A stretch of DNA of 64,000 bases from Alkalicoccus halolimnae (GTDB lineage Bacteria; Bacillota; Bacilli; Bacillales; Salisediminibacteriaceae). The notes beneath the pieces were generated by a model, which saw nothing but the letters and a program-made list of their open reading frames with translations, made no database searches and had not been told where the DNA came from. Below, in pieces: positions 30,987 through 40,538 of the stretch. Position 1 is the stretch's first letter, and each line of letters starts with the position of its first letter. Location of the stretch: positions 1,054,001 through 1,118,000 of the forward strand of contig NZ_CP144914.1 of the NCBI RefSeq assembly GCF_008014775.2, read 5' to 3'. Position numbers and translations under genes: made by a program.

Positions 30987-31733
30987 TTATGCACCGATCA
31001 GAAGTCGGATACCGCCGATCAGAGCGAGAGCTAAAATAATATAGTTAAACCAGCTCTGAGGAATTTTCTGCAGTGTTTTAATACCAATCACAGTTCCGGC
31101 AAGAATAGCGGGAATCATCCACGCATTTAATGTAAGCGTAGAAGTGGTGATCAGTCCCAGCGAAGTATAGAGAGGGACTTTGATCAGATTGACAGCAAGG
31201 AAAAACCAGGCTCCTGTGCCGATAAAGGAGTGTTTCGGCAGTCCGGCTGCAAGCAGAAAAATAGCCATAACAGGACCGGCTGCGTTACCGACCATCGTTG
31301 AAAAGCCGGCGAGGGTCCCGATAACGACGGTAAATAATGTGGAACGGTTTTCTGCACTGGCACGCCTGGAAAAGAAGCTGTTCCAAACCTGAAGCAGAGC
31401 CATCGCGGCAATGATAATGCCGAGTGAGATCTCAATCGGCCGGTTTACTTCTACAAAGAAAAGAAAAATAAAACCAATGACGAGGCCGCCGCTCACCCAG
31501 GGAATGAGGCGTATCAGCGTTGCCCAGTCGGCGTTTCGTCTGTAGTAGAGCACGGCAACGATATCCGCCGTAATCAGCATAGGAAGAACGATTCCGATAG
31601 ATTCACGAACAGGGAAAACAGACGCCATAACGGCCACTACAAAAATGCCGAGAGTGGGAAGGCCGGTTTTGGAAATGCCGATCAAAACGGCACAGGCGGT
31701 AACAATAAGCAGAGCAGTAAGGGATAAGTCCAT
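30987..31733 (-). CDS. TauE/SafE family permease
   Basis: 248-residue polytopic membrane protein with about eight helices. Family signatures: TACAVLIGISKTGLPTLG near the N-terminus and the repeated half GFSTMVGNAAGPVMAIFLLAAGLPKHSFIGTGAW. Family members export or import sulfite, sulfonates or other organic anions; the substrate here cannot be read. GGAGGTTTCTC precedes the ATG. It lies 69 bases upstream of the glycosylase gene on the same strand and may be co-transcribed. Confidence 0.9.
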   Translation of the reverse strand: MDLSLTALLIVTACAVLIGISKTGLPTLGIFVVAVMASVFPVRESIGIVLPMLITADIVAVLYYRRNADWATLIRLIPWVSGGLVIGFIFLFFVEVNRPIEISLGIIIAAMALLQVWNSFFSRRASAENRSTLFTVVIGTLAGFSTMVGNAAGPVMAIFLLAAGLPKHSFIGTGAWFFLAVNLIKVPLYTSLGLITTSTLTLNAWMIPAILAGTVIGIKTLQKIPQSWFNYIILALALIGGIRLLIGA

Positions 31734-31828
31734 TGAGAAACCTCCATCGATTCACAGATACTGCCTATTGTACCTGAACAGGTTGGAAAAAGAAAAAGGA
31801 GCGGAACTATTCTCAAAGACACTCAAAT

Positions 31829-31915
31829 AAAACAGAGACACTTATACAGGGGCGCTGCACCATGATGGATTTAAACAGCCTTCTGCTGGAATGAAGCTTC
31901 CCCTTCTCAACACTG
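31829..31915 (+). repeat. fragment of dispersed repeat family 1 (left part)
   Basis: ACAGAGACACTTATACAGGG and GCTGCACCATGATGG match the left third of full copies at 26888 and (reverse) 45934. Confidence 0.6.
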
Positions 31916-31953
31916 AAATCGGTCATGACAGGATTTGTCATGACCGATTCGGT
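31916..31953. terminator. terminator between 31733 and 32007
   Basis: GAAATCGGTCATGACA / TGTCATGACCGATTC inverted repeat, T-poor on the right; could end the minus-strand glycosidase-like gene. Confidence 0.5.
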
Positions 31954-32006
31954 TTATATGTGCGCTTAATTTAAAATGGATCATCCGGAAATCTTCAGTG
32001 CCCCCG

Positions 32007-34121
32007 TTAATTATATGTTGAAAATACTTCCTGAATGTCATCATATGACTGCTTTAGCCTTTCTTCATATTCCGGAAGATCCCATGCTTCCCAAATGTAG
32101 GAGGCAGGGGAGGGAAATGAAGCAGCAGGCTCACCGCTGCGAGTCAATTCCGCTGTTACACCGATTCCTTCAATCATCAGCGAATCTTCGAGCCCCTCGG
32201 TCCAGAGGCTGCCCATAAATTCCTTCTGACTGGGATCTTTTGCATTCAAGAGCATCCAGGGAATCCGGACTTCAATAAGGTTGTTTTCTTCATGAAATAC
32301 GTAGTCATTTAACGAATCGTAGGCGTCGTGCTCCGGATCAGCGATTCCTTCCTGGAAAACACCTGTTTCGTAATATTCAAACGGGAGGGTTTCCCCTGTG
32401 TCAGGACGCACCATTTCTTTATTTAATGCCAGACGGATCGGGTGGAAGACGTCTTCTTTTTCGTCGAAATCCTGCTGTACTGTCTCGAGCATGTCGAGTC
32501 GTTCTGCATAGTCATAGAAAAACGTATCGTAATCACCTGCTACGGTCATACGTCCTTCCGATTCCTGCAGAGAAAGCTGGAAGTCAGCAGGGAAGCCGTC
32601 AACATCGACACCCTGATCCGGCCGGACGCTTAAATAAAAGTCCAGCGTATCGCCGGCTTCAAATTCTCCTTCGGCTTTCAAATATAAATAGCGTTCATCG
32701 TGTTCGGCAGAAATGGATTGAAGCGGCGAATCTCCTTCATGAAGGACTGTTTCGTCTGTCCAGTCGTCTTCTCCATTGATGCGTATTTTATGACGGTCAA
32801 AGCTGAGCAGACCGAACTGCTGCTCGTTTGTCTGGGCGTTGGACCAGAACGGACGACGGTCAGGATTATCATATTCCATCGTATTCCATGTACGTTTAAA
32901 CCATTCATCCTGCCACGTAAAGATGAAGCCCCCAAGCATATCTTCTTCCATAATTACGTCAAAAAGATAGGAGACGATATCTCCCTGCTCCTGCTCAGAA
33001 ATAAAACCCTGATCCCAGCCGAAGGGGTTGCTGTGTGTTTTGCCCCGGGAGGCTGGAATGCCGAATTCTGCAATTAAAACCGGGATGTCATGGGATTCAT
33101 GTAGATCGTGCAGGTAACCGGCATAATTGCTTGGATTTCCGAGGTGGTCTTCAAAAGTAAGGTAATCTTCTTCCAGGTTCAAAAAGTCCGGATAGTAAGG
33201 ATAGACATGATAGGAAGCAAAGGTGCCGACGTGTTCTGCTTCATTTTTTAAATGAATATGATTTGGGTCGACCGTCGCTGTATCCTCCTGGTCGGACGGT
33301 TCCGCAGGCTGATCGAGATTGTCTGTCGTAACCCAGTTGGTGAAGCTCAGCGGGCGCATGGTGCTGTATGTTTCTTTTTCATAGGCAAATAATGTATCAA
33401 ATTGTTCGGCCAGCCAGTATTCCATTGGAGCGGCATTTTCAGTATAAATATAATCACCTTCGTATTCGCCGAGGTCCGGATACTTATTCAGCATATTGTC
33501 GACCATCTCCGGATGCCATTCAATTCCGAGAATCCAGCCGTTTACATAAGGAGATATGTCCGCTGTATAACTTCCGTGGGCATGACCGGGCTTTTCTTCG
33601 ACTTCCGCATTCCCGTGAACCGCATCAGCGACTCTTTTCATTTCTGCCTGAAACGTTTCCGTTATTTCGGGGGTGAAGGCATCGAGCGTTTCTTCCAGCG
33701 GTATTTCTTCGATCCATACACCGTGGTAAAGGTAAAGCGGTTCTTCTGCCTGTTCATTATAAGCTAAAAATTCCTCGTAAAATTCCGGGGGCTGAAGCGT
33801 GTAGTTCCGAATCGAATTTGCGTTCATTTCGCCTATTTGTTCAAACCAGCGTCGGTATTCCTCTCTGGAGATGCCTGCGTCCCCGGGAAAAGTCGCCGGC
33901 TTCGCCATACCGAGATTCACGCCTTTAAGGGGGATCGTTTCCCAGCCGTTTTCTGTATATACTTCCCACTCGTCCCCTTGAATCCGTGAGTTATAGGAAA
34001 GGCCGTCTTCTTCTGTCTGATAAATTTCTGCTTTGCCAAAACTTCCTGAACTCATCAGCCAGGTAAAAGCAGCGCCTGCCGAAGCAATGATAATAATAAT
34101 AATGAAGGACAGTTTTTTCAT
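32007..34121 (-). CDS. membrane-anchored glycoside hydrolase-like protein
   Basis: 704 residues. An N-terminal hydrophobic segment (LSFIIIIIIASAGAAFTWLMSSG) acts as signal or anchor. Residues about 60-450 look like a clan A glycosidase TIM barrel: IPLKGVNLGMAKPATFPGD (strand 1), NANSIRNYTLQPPEFYEE, GWILGIEWHPEMV (candidate acid/base region), VGTFASYHVYPYYPDF, VLIAEFGIPASRG (candidate nucleophile Glu), GGFIFTWQDEWFKRTWN. The C-terminal 240 residues are beta-rich and may be a carbohydrate-binding-like domain. Strongly acidic, as in exported proteins of halophiles. GGGAGAAATA precedes the ATG. No sugar transporter or polymer gene beside it; substrate unknown. Confidence 0.7.
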   Translation of the reverse strand: MKKLSFIIIIIIASAGAAFTWLMSSGSFGKAEIYQTEEDGLSYNSRIQGDEWEVYTENGWETIPLKGVNLGMAKPATFPGDAGISREEYRRWFEQIGEMNANSIRNYTLQPPEFYEEFLAYNEQAEEPLYLYHGVWIEEIPLEETLDAFTPEITETFQAEMKRVADAVHGNAEVEEKPGHAHGSYTADISPYVNGWILGIEWHPEMVDNMLNKYPDLGEYEGDYIYTENAAPMEYWLAEQFDTLFAYEKETYSTMRPLSFTNWVTTDNLDQPAEPSDQEDTATVDPNHIHLKNEAEHVGTFASYHVYPYYPDFLNLEEDYLTFEDHLGNPSNYAGYLHDLHESHDIPVLIAEFGIPASRGKTHSNPFGWDQGFISEQEQGDIVSYLFDVIMEEDMLGGFIFTWQDEWFKRTWNTMEYDNPDRRPFWSNAQTNEQQFGLLSFDRHKIRINGEDDWTDETVLHEGDSPLQSISAEHDERYLYLKAEGEFEAGDTLDFYLSVRPDQGVDVDGFPADFQLSLQESEGRMTVAGDYDTFFYDYAERLDMLETVQQDFDEKEDVFHPIRLALNKEMVRPDTGETLPFEYYETGVFQEGIADPEHDAYDSLNDYVFHEENNLIEVRIPWMLLNAKDPSQKEFMGSLWTEGLEDSLMIEGIGVTAELTRSGEPAASFPSPASYIWEAWDLPEYEERLKQSYDDIQEVFSTYN

Positions 34122-34560
34122 TTATTTCTCCCTTTAAAACAATGTGATATGTAACTGGTATATGACTTGCTTAAAACAGCTTCCATTACCCGGATCATGA
34201 ATATTGTGTCCACTATTGACTCATGGGGGTGCTGGGAATAAAACAGGTAGATAGGATTATAAAAGAAACTTCCTACAGCTGTAACAGGAGATACGATATC
34301 CATTATAAGGGCAGTTTTCAAAATATGTAAGTCTAAATAGTGAACATATTAATAACAAGTGTCCAGCTGCCCAATGATATCGGGATTAAAAAAGACTAGG
34401 GACACAATGCGCGATCGTTCAGGTTACGTTTCTTTTTTTGAAGACTTGATAAATTGATTTAGTTTAAAACCGCCTGCGCTCCTCTGTTTATCTGAAAAAT
34501 AATTAGTATGCATAGAAAGAAATATATTTATTCTATTCCTTGTATTTTCTACTTCGCTTA

Positions 34561-34651
34561 CAGGCTGAAGACGAGCCCCGCGGAAAGCGTCCGTCTGAAG
34601 TGGAAATCATTCCCCGTATTCGGAACTCCCTTTCTTACAGCGGCTTATGAA
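34561..34651 (+). repeat. dispersed repeat family 2
   Basis: CGAGCCCCGCGGAAAGCGTC, CTGAAGTGGAAATCATTC and TTTCTTACAGCGGCTTATGA also occur in the same order at 59699-59801. The rest of the 34122-34808 gap is A/T-rich and I see nothing else in it. Confidence 0.8.
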
Positions 34652-34808
34652 AAGTTCAATTTATACATATAGAAAAGTCTCGTATCATTACAGATGCCTC
34701 TGGGTCATCCGTTCTCAATTGATAAGAATTTGTCATTTTTAAGGAAAGAGAACACGAAGACATTCATTTATATATGATATGATCAGGAAAGAATTAGGGG
34801 GTATTGGA

Positions 34809-35624
34809 ATGGGTATGAAATCTTGTAAAAGTCGAAATTCCGTTCAGGTGTATGGAGCAGGAGAAAAAGTGCTGATGCTGGCTCACGGATTTGGGACGGA
34901 CCAGCAGGTGTGGCATCGCTTAGTTCCTGAGCTGAAAAAAAATTACACAGTAATTACTTTCGATTATACTGGAGCGGGTCTGTCGGACGCAGCCGCTTAT
35001 GATGAAAAAAGATATTCAACAATCAACGGCTATGCCCAGGATATTGTAGAGATACTGGATGAAATGAAAATAAAAAAAATCCACTATATTGGTCACTCTG
35101 TCAGCGGGATGATCGGGGCAGAAGCTGCCATGAAGCGTCCTGACTTGTTTGCATCGTTAATAATGATAGGTCCCTCGGCGCACTACTTAAACGACGGTTC
35201 GTATCACGGAGGGTTTGAACAGAATGAGATAAACGCCTTAATGGAAATGATGGAAAGAAACTACAAAGAATGGGCAAAAACACTGGCTGCTGCAGCGATG
35301 GGGCGGGAATCTGAGGACGAACAGACGGCTGATTTTGAACATAGGCTGACGCGGAATGATGCCCTTATTACCCGTCAGTTTGCCCAGGTGACGTTTCAGC
35401 TGGACTATAGAGATTACATAAAACACGTGGATGTGCCTGTTACAATTCTGCAGGCACAGGAAGACGTGATAGCCCCCGTAGAAGCGGGCAGATACATCCA
35501 TGAGCAGATTGAAGGCAGCCGATTTGTCCTTCTTGAGGCCAAAGGACACAATCCCCATTTGATAAATCCAGAGGAAATCACTACGCAGGTGCACGAACAT
35601 GTTGAGGCAGTTGAGGAAGTATAA
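34809..35624 (+). CDS. rsbQ: RsbQ-type alpha/beta hydrolase
   Basis: In B. subtilis RsbQ is needed, with the PAS-phosphatase RsbP, to activate sigma-B on energy stress; the same fold serves as karrikin/strigolactone receptor in plants. Seen in 271 residues: SRNSVQVYGAGEKVLMLAHGFGTDQQVW, nucleophile Ser97 in YIGHSVSGMIG (the GHSVS form typical of RsbQ), GPSAHYLNDGSYHGGFEQNEI, Asp in ILQAQEDVIAP, and His in LLEAKGHNPHL. Start ATG 34809, with TTAGGGGGT upstream. Its stop overlaps the next ATG as TAATG, so translation of the PAS-GGDEF gene is coupled. RsbP itself is not in the window. Confidence 0.9.
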   Translation: MGMKSCKSRNSVQVYGAGEKVLMLAHGFGTDQQVWHRLVPELKKNYTVITFDYTGAGLSDAAAYDEKRYSTINGYAQDIVEILDEMKIKKIHYIGHSVSGMIGAEAAMKRPDLFASLIMIGPSAHYLNDGSYHGGFEQNEINALMEMMERNYKEWAKTLAAAAMGRESEDEQTADFEHRLTRNDALITRQFAQVTFQLDYRDYIKHVDVPVTILQAQEDVIAPVEAGRYIHEQIEGSRFVLLEAKGHNPHLINPEEITTQVHEHVEAVEEV

Positions 35625-36589
35625 TGGATAAAAAACTCGATTATGCCCCATGCGGCTATATAGTATTTACGAGAGAGGGCCGTATTGAAGAAACGAATGA
35701 GACGATGTGCGACATTCTTTCTTCAACAAAAACTGAGATAAATGGGGAACATCTCAACAACATTCTTACAAAAGCTTCTAAAATTTATTTTCAAACGTAT
35801 TTTACTCCGCTGCTGATGATGCATACGAAAGTCAATGAAATGTATTTAACTTTTGTTACGTCTGAAGGAGAAGAAACACCTGCTCTCATTAATGCTCAGG
35901 TAAGAGACGATATGGTGGAGTGCGCGGTTCTTCAGATGAAAATACGTGAGGAATACGAACAGCAGATGCTTTTTGATAAAAGAAACGCAGAAAGGATTCT
36001 GGAAGAGACCGATAAGGCTTACAGACAGCTGCAGGGGCTGCTTCAGGAATTTGAACAAAAACGATGGGAGCTGACGATGCTCAATGGAGAACTCGAACAG
36101 CTTTCCATTACCGATTCGTTAACAGGTCTGTACAATCGCCGGTACATGGAAAACCGGATAGACGATCTGCTGGAAAAAGCCCGGGAAGATACTGTGCCTT
36201 TTGGCGTCATTATGATCGATATTGATCTTTTTAAAGTTGTTAACGACCGGTTTGGGCACCAGGCGGGAGATGAAGTACTTAAAGAGCTGGCACAGGTTTT
36301 GGAAGGTGGAGTCCGAAGTGATGATATCGTCGGGAGGCTCGGAGGAGAAGAGTTTTTAATTCTTCTTGGTTCCGCAGGGGAAAAGGAAGCGGTGGAAACC
36401 GGGAAGCGTCTCTGCCAGCTGGCTGCTGATAAAGTATGGGAATCGACAGCGGTTACGGTCAGTGTCGGAGTGAGCGTTTATGCAGAAGGAGATACGCAGC
36501 GGGAACTCCTGGAAAGGGCGGATCAGGCTCTGTACAAATCGAAAGCAGATGGAAGAAACCGCTCCACGTATCATGGCCATATATGCTGA
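35624..36589 (+). CDS. PAS-GGDEF diguanylate cyclase coupled to RsbQ
   Basis: Makes cyclic di-GMP from two GTP. Of 321 residues, 1-110 are a PAS domain (LDYAPCGYIVFTREGRIEETNETMCDIL ... TPALINAQVRDDMVECAVL), 110-155 a coiled coil (EEYEQQMLFDKRNAERILEETDKAYRQLQGLLQEFEQKRWEL), 160-317 the GGDEF domain with SLTGLYNRRYME, GVIMIDIDLFKVVNDRFGHQAGDEVL and active-site GGEEF (residues 240-244). An RxxD inhibitory site (231-234) sits five residues before it, so product inhibition is likely. No EAL domain and no membrane segment. The PAS part resembles that of B. subtilis RsbP as I remember it (MDK-x-L-x-x-APCG start and PxLINA). Transcribed and translated with rsbQ; followed by a terminator. Confidence 0.93.
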   Translation: MDKKLDYAPCGYIVFTREGRIEETNETMCDILSSTKTEINGEHLNNILTKASKIYFQTYFTPLLMMHTKVNEMYLTFVTSEGEETPALINAQVRDDMVECAVLQMKIREEYEQQMLFDKRNAERILEETDKAYRQLQGLLQEFEQKRWELTMLNGELEQLSITDSLTGLYNRRYMENRIDDLLEKAREDTVPFGVIMIDIDLFKVVNDRFGHQAGDEVLKELAQVLEGGVRSDDIVGRLGGEEFLILLGSAGEKEAVETGKRLCQLAADKVWESTAVTVSVGVSVYAEGDTQRELLERADQALYKSKADGRNRSTYHGHIC

Positions 36590-36674
36590 CGAAACTGAAA
36601 AAAGCAGAATGTTCCGCTCAGCTTAACGGGAAACATTGCAGGGATCAGAAAGACTGGATAAAATCGTGCATAAT

Positions 36675-36710
36675 AAAACGTCCCGATAATAATTCATCGG
36701 GACGTTTTTC
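36675..36710 (+). terminator. terminator after rsbQ-GGDEF operon
   Basis: AAAACGTCCCGAT / ATCGGGACGTTTTT stem-loop. Confidence 0.9.
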
Positions 36711-36793
36711 GGGGTTTTCAAAGAAAAAATATGCCGATCCGTTATCAGGGTGTTGAAGCATATTCCATCAAACACGTTTCTGTGCCGGACTGT

Positions 36794-37345
36794 TTACAAA
36801 TGCTTTATGACTTTGGCGGGGGAACCAGCTGATACGGTCCGTGCCGGAACATCTTTTGTGACTACTGCTCCGGAAGCTATTACCGCGCCATCGCCAATGG
36901 TTACACCTGGATTGATTACCGCTCTGCCGCCGATCCATACGTCATCGCCGATTGTTACAGGCAGCGCATACTCCAGGCCTCCGGCTCGTTCTTCCGGATC
37001 AAGAGGGTGGGCAGCAGTATATATGTGCACGCCGGGAGCGAGCATGCAGCGGTCTCCGATGATTATCGGTGCCGGGTCCAGCAGCGTACAGTCAAAATTG
37101 GCGTAAAAGCTGTTTCCAACGTGGATGTTGTAACCGTAATCGACACGGAAGGTGGATTCCACATAAATATTACTGCCTGTGGAACCGAGAATTTCTCTCA
37201 GTATTTCCGCCCGGTCTATTTCGTGCTCTTCATGAAGGTCGTTAAACTGGCGGATCATTCTTCTTGCTATGTAACGATCACGCACGAGCTCTTCGTCCTG
37301 TGCATTATACAGGGCGCTGTCAATCATTTTTTCACGTTCTGTCAT
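36794..37345 (-). CDS. maa: maltose/galactoside O-acetyltransferase-like
   Basis: Acetyl-CoA dependent sugar acetyltransferase of the left-handed beta-helix (hexapeptide) type. Seen in 183 residues: N-terminal [24 protein letters not shown] mac domain, [51 protein letters not shown] (His catalytic region), then [39 protein letters not shown] hexapeptides. Start at 37345 because AAAGGAGAGAGTACA precedes it. Natural acceptor unknown. Confidence 0.92.
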   Translation of the reverse strand: MTEREKMIDSALYNAQDEELVRDRYIARRMIRQFNDLHEEHEIDRAEILREILGSTGSNIYVESTFRVDYGYNIHVGNSFYANFDCTLLDPAPIIIGDRCMLAPGVHIYTAAHPLDPEERAGGLEYALPVTIGDDVWIGGRAVINPGVTIGDGAVIASGAVVTKDVPARTVSAGSPAKVIKHL

Positions 37346-37434
37346 TGTACTCTCTCCTTTCAAACACTTCTCCCTAGCTTATCAGAATCCCATACGTTAT
37401 GATACGGAAGACGAACGTAAACGAGGTGAATAGA

Positions 37435-38577
37435 ATGATTGAAAAAATGCACCGCTGGCTTGAAGAAAACGAAGAAAAATTACGGGAGCGCGGCTTTCAC
37501 CACGACCGTGAAGGAAGCTTTCCGACAGAGAATTTCACAGCTCTCCAAGAAGCCGGCTACCCGGGGATAACCGTTCCTGAAAAATATGGGGGTATGGGGG
37601 CATCCCTTACGGAGTTTTTAAAACTGCAGCAGCGCCTGGCATCAGCAGACGGTGCGACAGCTCTTTCATTTGGATGGCATGCAGGAATGATCAAGCATGT
37701 CGATACGTACGACTTATGGGAAGGGGATTTATTTGAATTTCTTTGCCGGGAAGCGGTGAAGAAAGAGGCATTGTTTAACGTAGCAGCTACGGAAAGAGCC
37801 ACAGGCAGTCCTACCCGCGGCGGAAAACCGCAGACGACCGCTGTGAAACAAAAAGGAAAGTGGGTACTTAATGGAAGAAAAGCTTTCACAAGCATGCTGC
37901 CTGTACTTGAGTACGCTGCGGTTACCGCTGTAGTGGAAGATACAGAGGAAATTTCCCAGTTTTTCGTACCGATGAATGAAGAGGGAATCAGCATGGAAGA
38001 AACGTGGGACTCTGTAGCAATGAGGGGGACCGGCAGTCATGATCTCGTTCTTGAAAATGTGAAAATCCCGCTTCAGAACCGGATCGTACCTAAACAGCAG
38101 CAGGTCGAACCGGTAACGGGCTGGCTGCTTCATATTCCAGCCTGTTACCTCGGTATTGCGGAAGCGGCTTTTGATTATGCTGCTCATTTCAGCACGACTT
38201 ATTCGCCGAACAGTTTGGACGGTACCATTTCTGAAGTTTCCCACGTGCGCAGGAAACTGGGTGAATTGGAACTGCTTTACCGGCAGAACGAAGGAATGCT
38301 CTACTACACAGCTGACCTTTGGGAAAGAGCTTCACCGGAGGAGAGAAGCGGCATGAAATCGCAGCTCGCTGCGGTAAAGCATACAGTAACGAACAACGGG
38401 ATTGAAATGGTCGATTTAGCGATGAGAATCACGGGAGCAAGAAGCCTTTCTGCAGACAATCCACTCCAGCGCTATTACCGGGACATACGGGCGGGCCTCC
38501 ATAATCCGCCGATGGACGATGCGGTAATTGCAATGCTTGCAGACGAGGCAGCGAAACGAAAGCGTTTTTCTGAATGA
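37435..38577 (+). CDS. acyl-CoA dehydrogenase family flavoprotein
   Basis: 380 residues with N-terminal helical domain (MHRWLEENEEKLRERGFHHDREGSFPTENFTALQEAGYPGITVPEKYGGMGASL), central beta domain (VAATERATGSPTRGGKPQTTAVKQKGKWVLNGRKAFTSMLP) and C-terminal helical domain (RITGARSLSADNPLQRYYRDIRAGLHNPPMDD). The usual catalytic Glu motif of beta-oxidation enzymes is not obvious, and the RDIRAGLHNPPMDD end resembles the DszC/SfnB-like and nitroalkane-oxidase-like subgroups, so it may act on a non-CoA substrate. Start ATG 37435 after GAGGTGAATAGA. Single gene, divergent from maa. Confidence 0.82.
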   Translation: MIEKMHRWLEENEEKLRERGFHHDREGSFPTENFTALQEAGYPGITVPEKYGGMGASLTEFLKLQQRLASADGATALSFGWHAGMIKHVDTYDLWEGDLFEFLCREAVKKEALFNVAATERATGSPTRGGKPQTTAVKQKGKWVLNGRKAFTSMLPVLEYAAVTAVVEDTEEISQFFVPMNEEGISMEETWDSVAMRGTGSHDLVLENVKIPLQNRIVPKQQQVEPVTGWLLHIPACYLGIAEAAFDYAAHFSTTYSPNSLDGTISEVSHVRRKLGELELLYRQNEGMLYYTADLWERASPEERSGMKSQLAAVKHTVTNNGIEMVDLAMRITGARSLSADNPLQRYYRDIRAGLHNPPMDDAVIAMLADEAAKRKRFSE

Positions 38578-38640
38578 AACAAAGCGGGGATGCTGTTCGA
38601 AAAAAATCAGCGGAAGGTCAATAAAAAAGCTGAGTCAATC

Positions 38641-38677
38641 AAAAAGGATGCCCTCCGGTTGGAGAGCATCCTTTTTA
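38641..38677. terminator. bidirectional terminator
   Basis: AAAAAGGATGCCCTCC / GGAGAGCATCCTTTTT between convergent genes. Confidence 0.88.
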
Positions 38678-38681
38678 TGCG

Positions 38682-39848
38682 TTATAAGTTTTCGAAAAAG
38701 ACACGCAGAACATCGGCGCCGCCGATCATCGTACCGATCGTACTGCCGATATTGGAAAAAATGACAACGAGTAAAATTCTTGTCACTTTGTTGTTCCAAA
38801 ACCCTTTCATCGTCTGTACATCATCGGAAAGCAGTTCCAGGTCTCCAACATGGGGCCTGCGGATGTAAGCCTGAACCATACCGGAAAACCAGCCTGCTGC
38901 CATCAATGGATTAAGCGAGCTGATAGGAGCAATGATGAAGGCTGTCAGCACCGCCAGCGGATGACCGAATGCAATCGCGGCACCAATTGCCGCAAATGAA
39001 CCGTTCCACAGCAGCCAGCTGATCATCTGTTCGGTACCGGCAGCCGGATTGTTAATGAACGTATAGGCAATGATAGATAAAATAAGCAGTGGGATAGCCC
39101 AGCCGATCAGTTTCGGTATTTTTGATTTAGGAGGTACTGACGTTAATTCATCGAGATTCTGTTCGTTATGAATTTCTTTAAGAATCCCCGGTACATGTGC
39201 GGCTCCGAGGACAGCGACTATCTTTTTCTCGGGTGCATCCTTAATCTTCTGTGCCAGATACTGATCCCGCTCATCAATAAGAGGAGCTTTCAGTCCAGGA
39301 AAGGCTTTGGAAAATTCATGCATGGCTGCATTCAGAGTATCCTGCTGTTTCATCCTCTCCATGTCCGCTTCCGAAACTTTTTCCTGAAAGATAATACCGG
39401 CGAAAACGGAAGTAATCAGTTTCCCTTTTCCTCTAAAGCCGAGATTTCCCCATATACGGGAAAAGGTTGTCTGAATATTACGGTCAGCCAGGACAAGATC
39501 TGCCCCTGTTTCTTCCGCAGACTGCACACCTTGAATCATTTCCTGTCCAGGCTTGATGCCGAACTGTTTGGCCATACGGTTCTGAAAAGAAGAAATAGCC
39601 AGATTCATAAAAAGGAGGGTGGTTTTCTTTTCCCGGATCACTTTGAAAATGTCCATGCTTCTCCAGCGTTCACTGTCCATTACGGACTGGTAGCGCTGTT
39701 CATCAAGCTCTACACAAACCGTATCCGGACGTTCTTCTTCGATAACCTGTTTCACCTGTTCCGCGCTCTGCTTGGACACGTGGGCGGTACCGATTAATAT
39801 GATATCTTTTCCGTTAACTGTAATTCGGGTAATTGTTTCTTCACTCAT
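38682..39848 (-). CDS. TraB/PrgY family membrane protein
   Basis: 388 residues. N-terminal TraB domain with IILIGTAHVSKQSAEQVKQVIEEERPDTVCVELDEQRY and VAVLGAAHVPGILKEI, i.e. the two Gly-x-x-His motifs shared with Tiki-like metalloproteases; C-terminal third with four or five membrane helices (LIGWAIPLLILSIIAYTFI, WLLWNGSFAAIGAAIAFGHPLAVLTAFIIAPISSLNPLMAAGWFSGM). PrgY of enterococci limits a peptide pheromone; the substrate here is unknown. Start at 39848 because AGGGAAACGTCATCC lies ahead; an ATG six codons upstream lacks a ribosome site. Confidence 0.87.
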   Translation of the reverse strand: MSEETITRITVNGKDIILIGTAHVSKQSAEQVKQVIEEERPDTVCVELDEQRYQSVMDSERWRSMDIFKVIREKKTTLLFMNLAISSFQNRMAKQFGIKPGQEMIQGVQSAEETGADLVLADRNIQTTFSRIWGNLGFRGKGKLITSVFAGIIFQEKVSEADMERMKQQDTLNAAMHEFSKAFPGLKAPLIDERDQYLAQKIKDAPEKKIVAVLGAAHVPGILKEIHNEQNLDELTSVPPKSKIPKLIGWAIPLLILSIIAYTFINNPAAGTEQMISWLLWNGSFAAIGAAIAFGHPLAVLTAFIIAPISSLNPLMAAGWFSGMVQAYIRRPHVGDLELLSDDVQTMKGFWNNKVTRILLVVIFSNIGSTIGTMIGGADVLRVFFENL

Positions 39849-40278
39849 GGATGACGTTTCCCTCATTTCGCAATGCGTTTCTCTTAATTATAGTGAATGA
39901 AACACGAGTATTTTTCAACTGCTGTTTTCTATCATAGCAGATGAAGAGAGGAATCGGAAAAAGAAAAGGTAATTAGAATCAGGCGCAGGCAGATTCTGTT
40001 TTACTGAATGGATTTTCATTCTCCTGAATCAATGTCCGTACGCTTTTTTTCAGCGCTCAAGGGCGGCTGCAGCACCCCATACGGCTATGGTTGTCACAGA
40101 GCTTCTTTGATTGCCCCCGGCAAGCTTAGTTGTGACAGTTCACGCACAATTGTCAGAAGAAGAAGCAGCCTTCGTCCCGGAATGATAAAATTATCTTAAG
40201 AACTTACAAAACCAGAAAGTCTGATAAAAGGGATATGATGATTTCATACGTATGACATGCTGAACTTATTTAAATGAG
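39849..40278. other. intergenic region without recognised gene
   Basis: No supported coding sequence, promoter or known RNA. A GC-rich stretch around 40055-40125 stands out from the A/T-rich surroundings and could be a decayed repeat. Confidence 0.4.
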
Positions 40279-40483
40279 AGCGCTGTTAAAGCTCCTGATC
40301 TGTATTTTTACTGTGTGCTGTAGAGGACATGGGGCGACTCCGGGGCGAATAAGGTCGAGTCGAAGATCCATCCCGCCCGACCAGAGGGAGAAAGGGATTA
40401 GCTGAGGCCGGCCCGCCCGGAAAGCGTCCCCATGGAAACGAAAGCGCACGTTTATCGATTCTATACTTTATTTTCAAGGCAGC
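40279..40483 (+). repeat. dispersed repeat family 1, copy with shortened left part
   Basis: ACATGGGGCGACTCCGGGGC, AAGATCCATCCCGCCCGACC, AGCTGAGGCCGGCCCGCCCG, CCCCATGGAAACGAAAGCGC and TTATTTTCAAGGCAGC; the left third is mostly missing compared with 26888-27217. Confidence 0.85.
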
Positions 40484-40538
40484 ATTATATGAAGGAAAGG
40501 CTGATTGTAAAGAACGAAAAGAAAAGGAGGTCCGGCTT

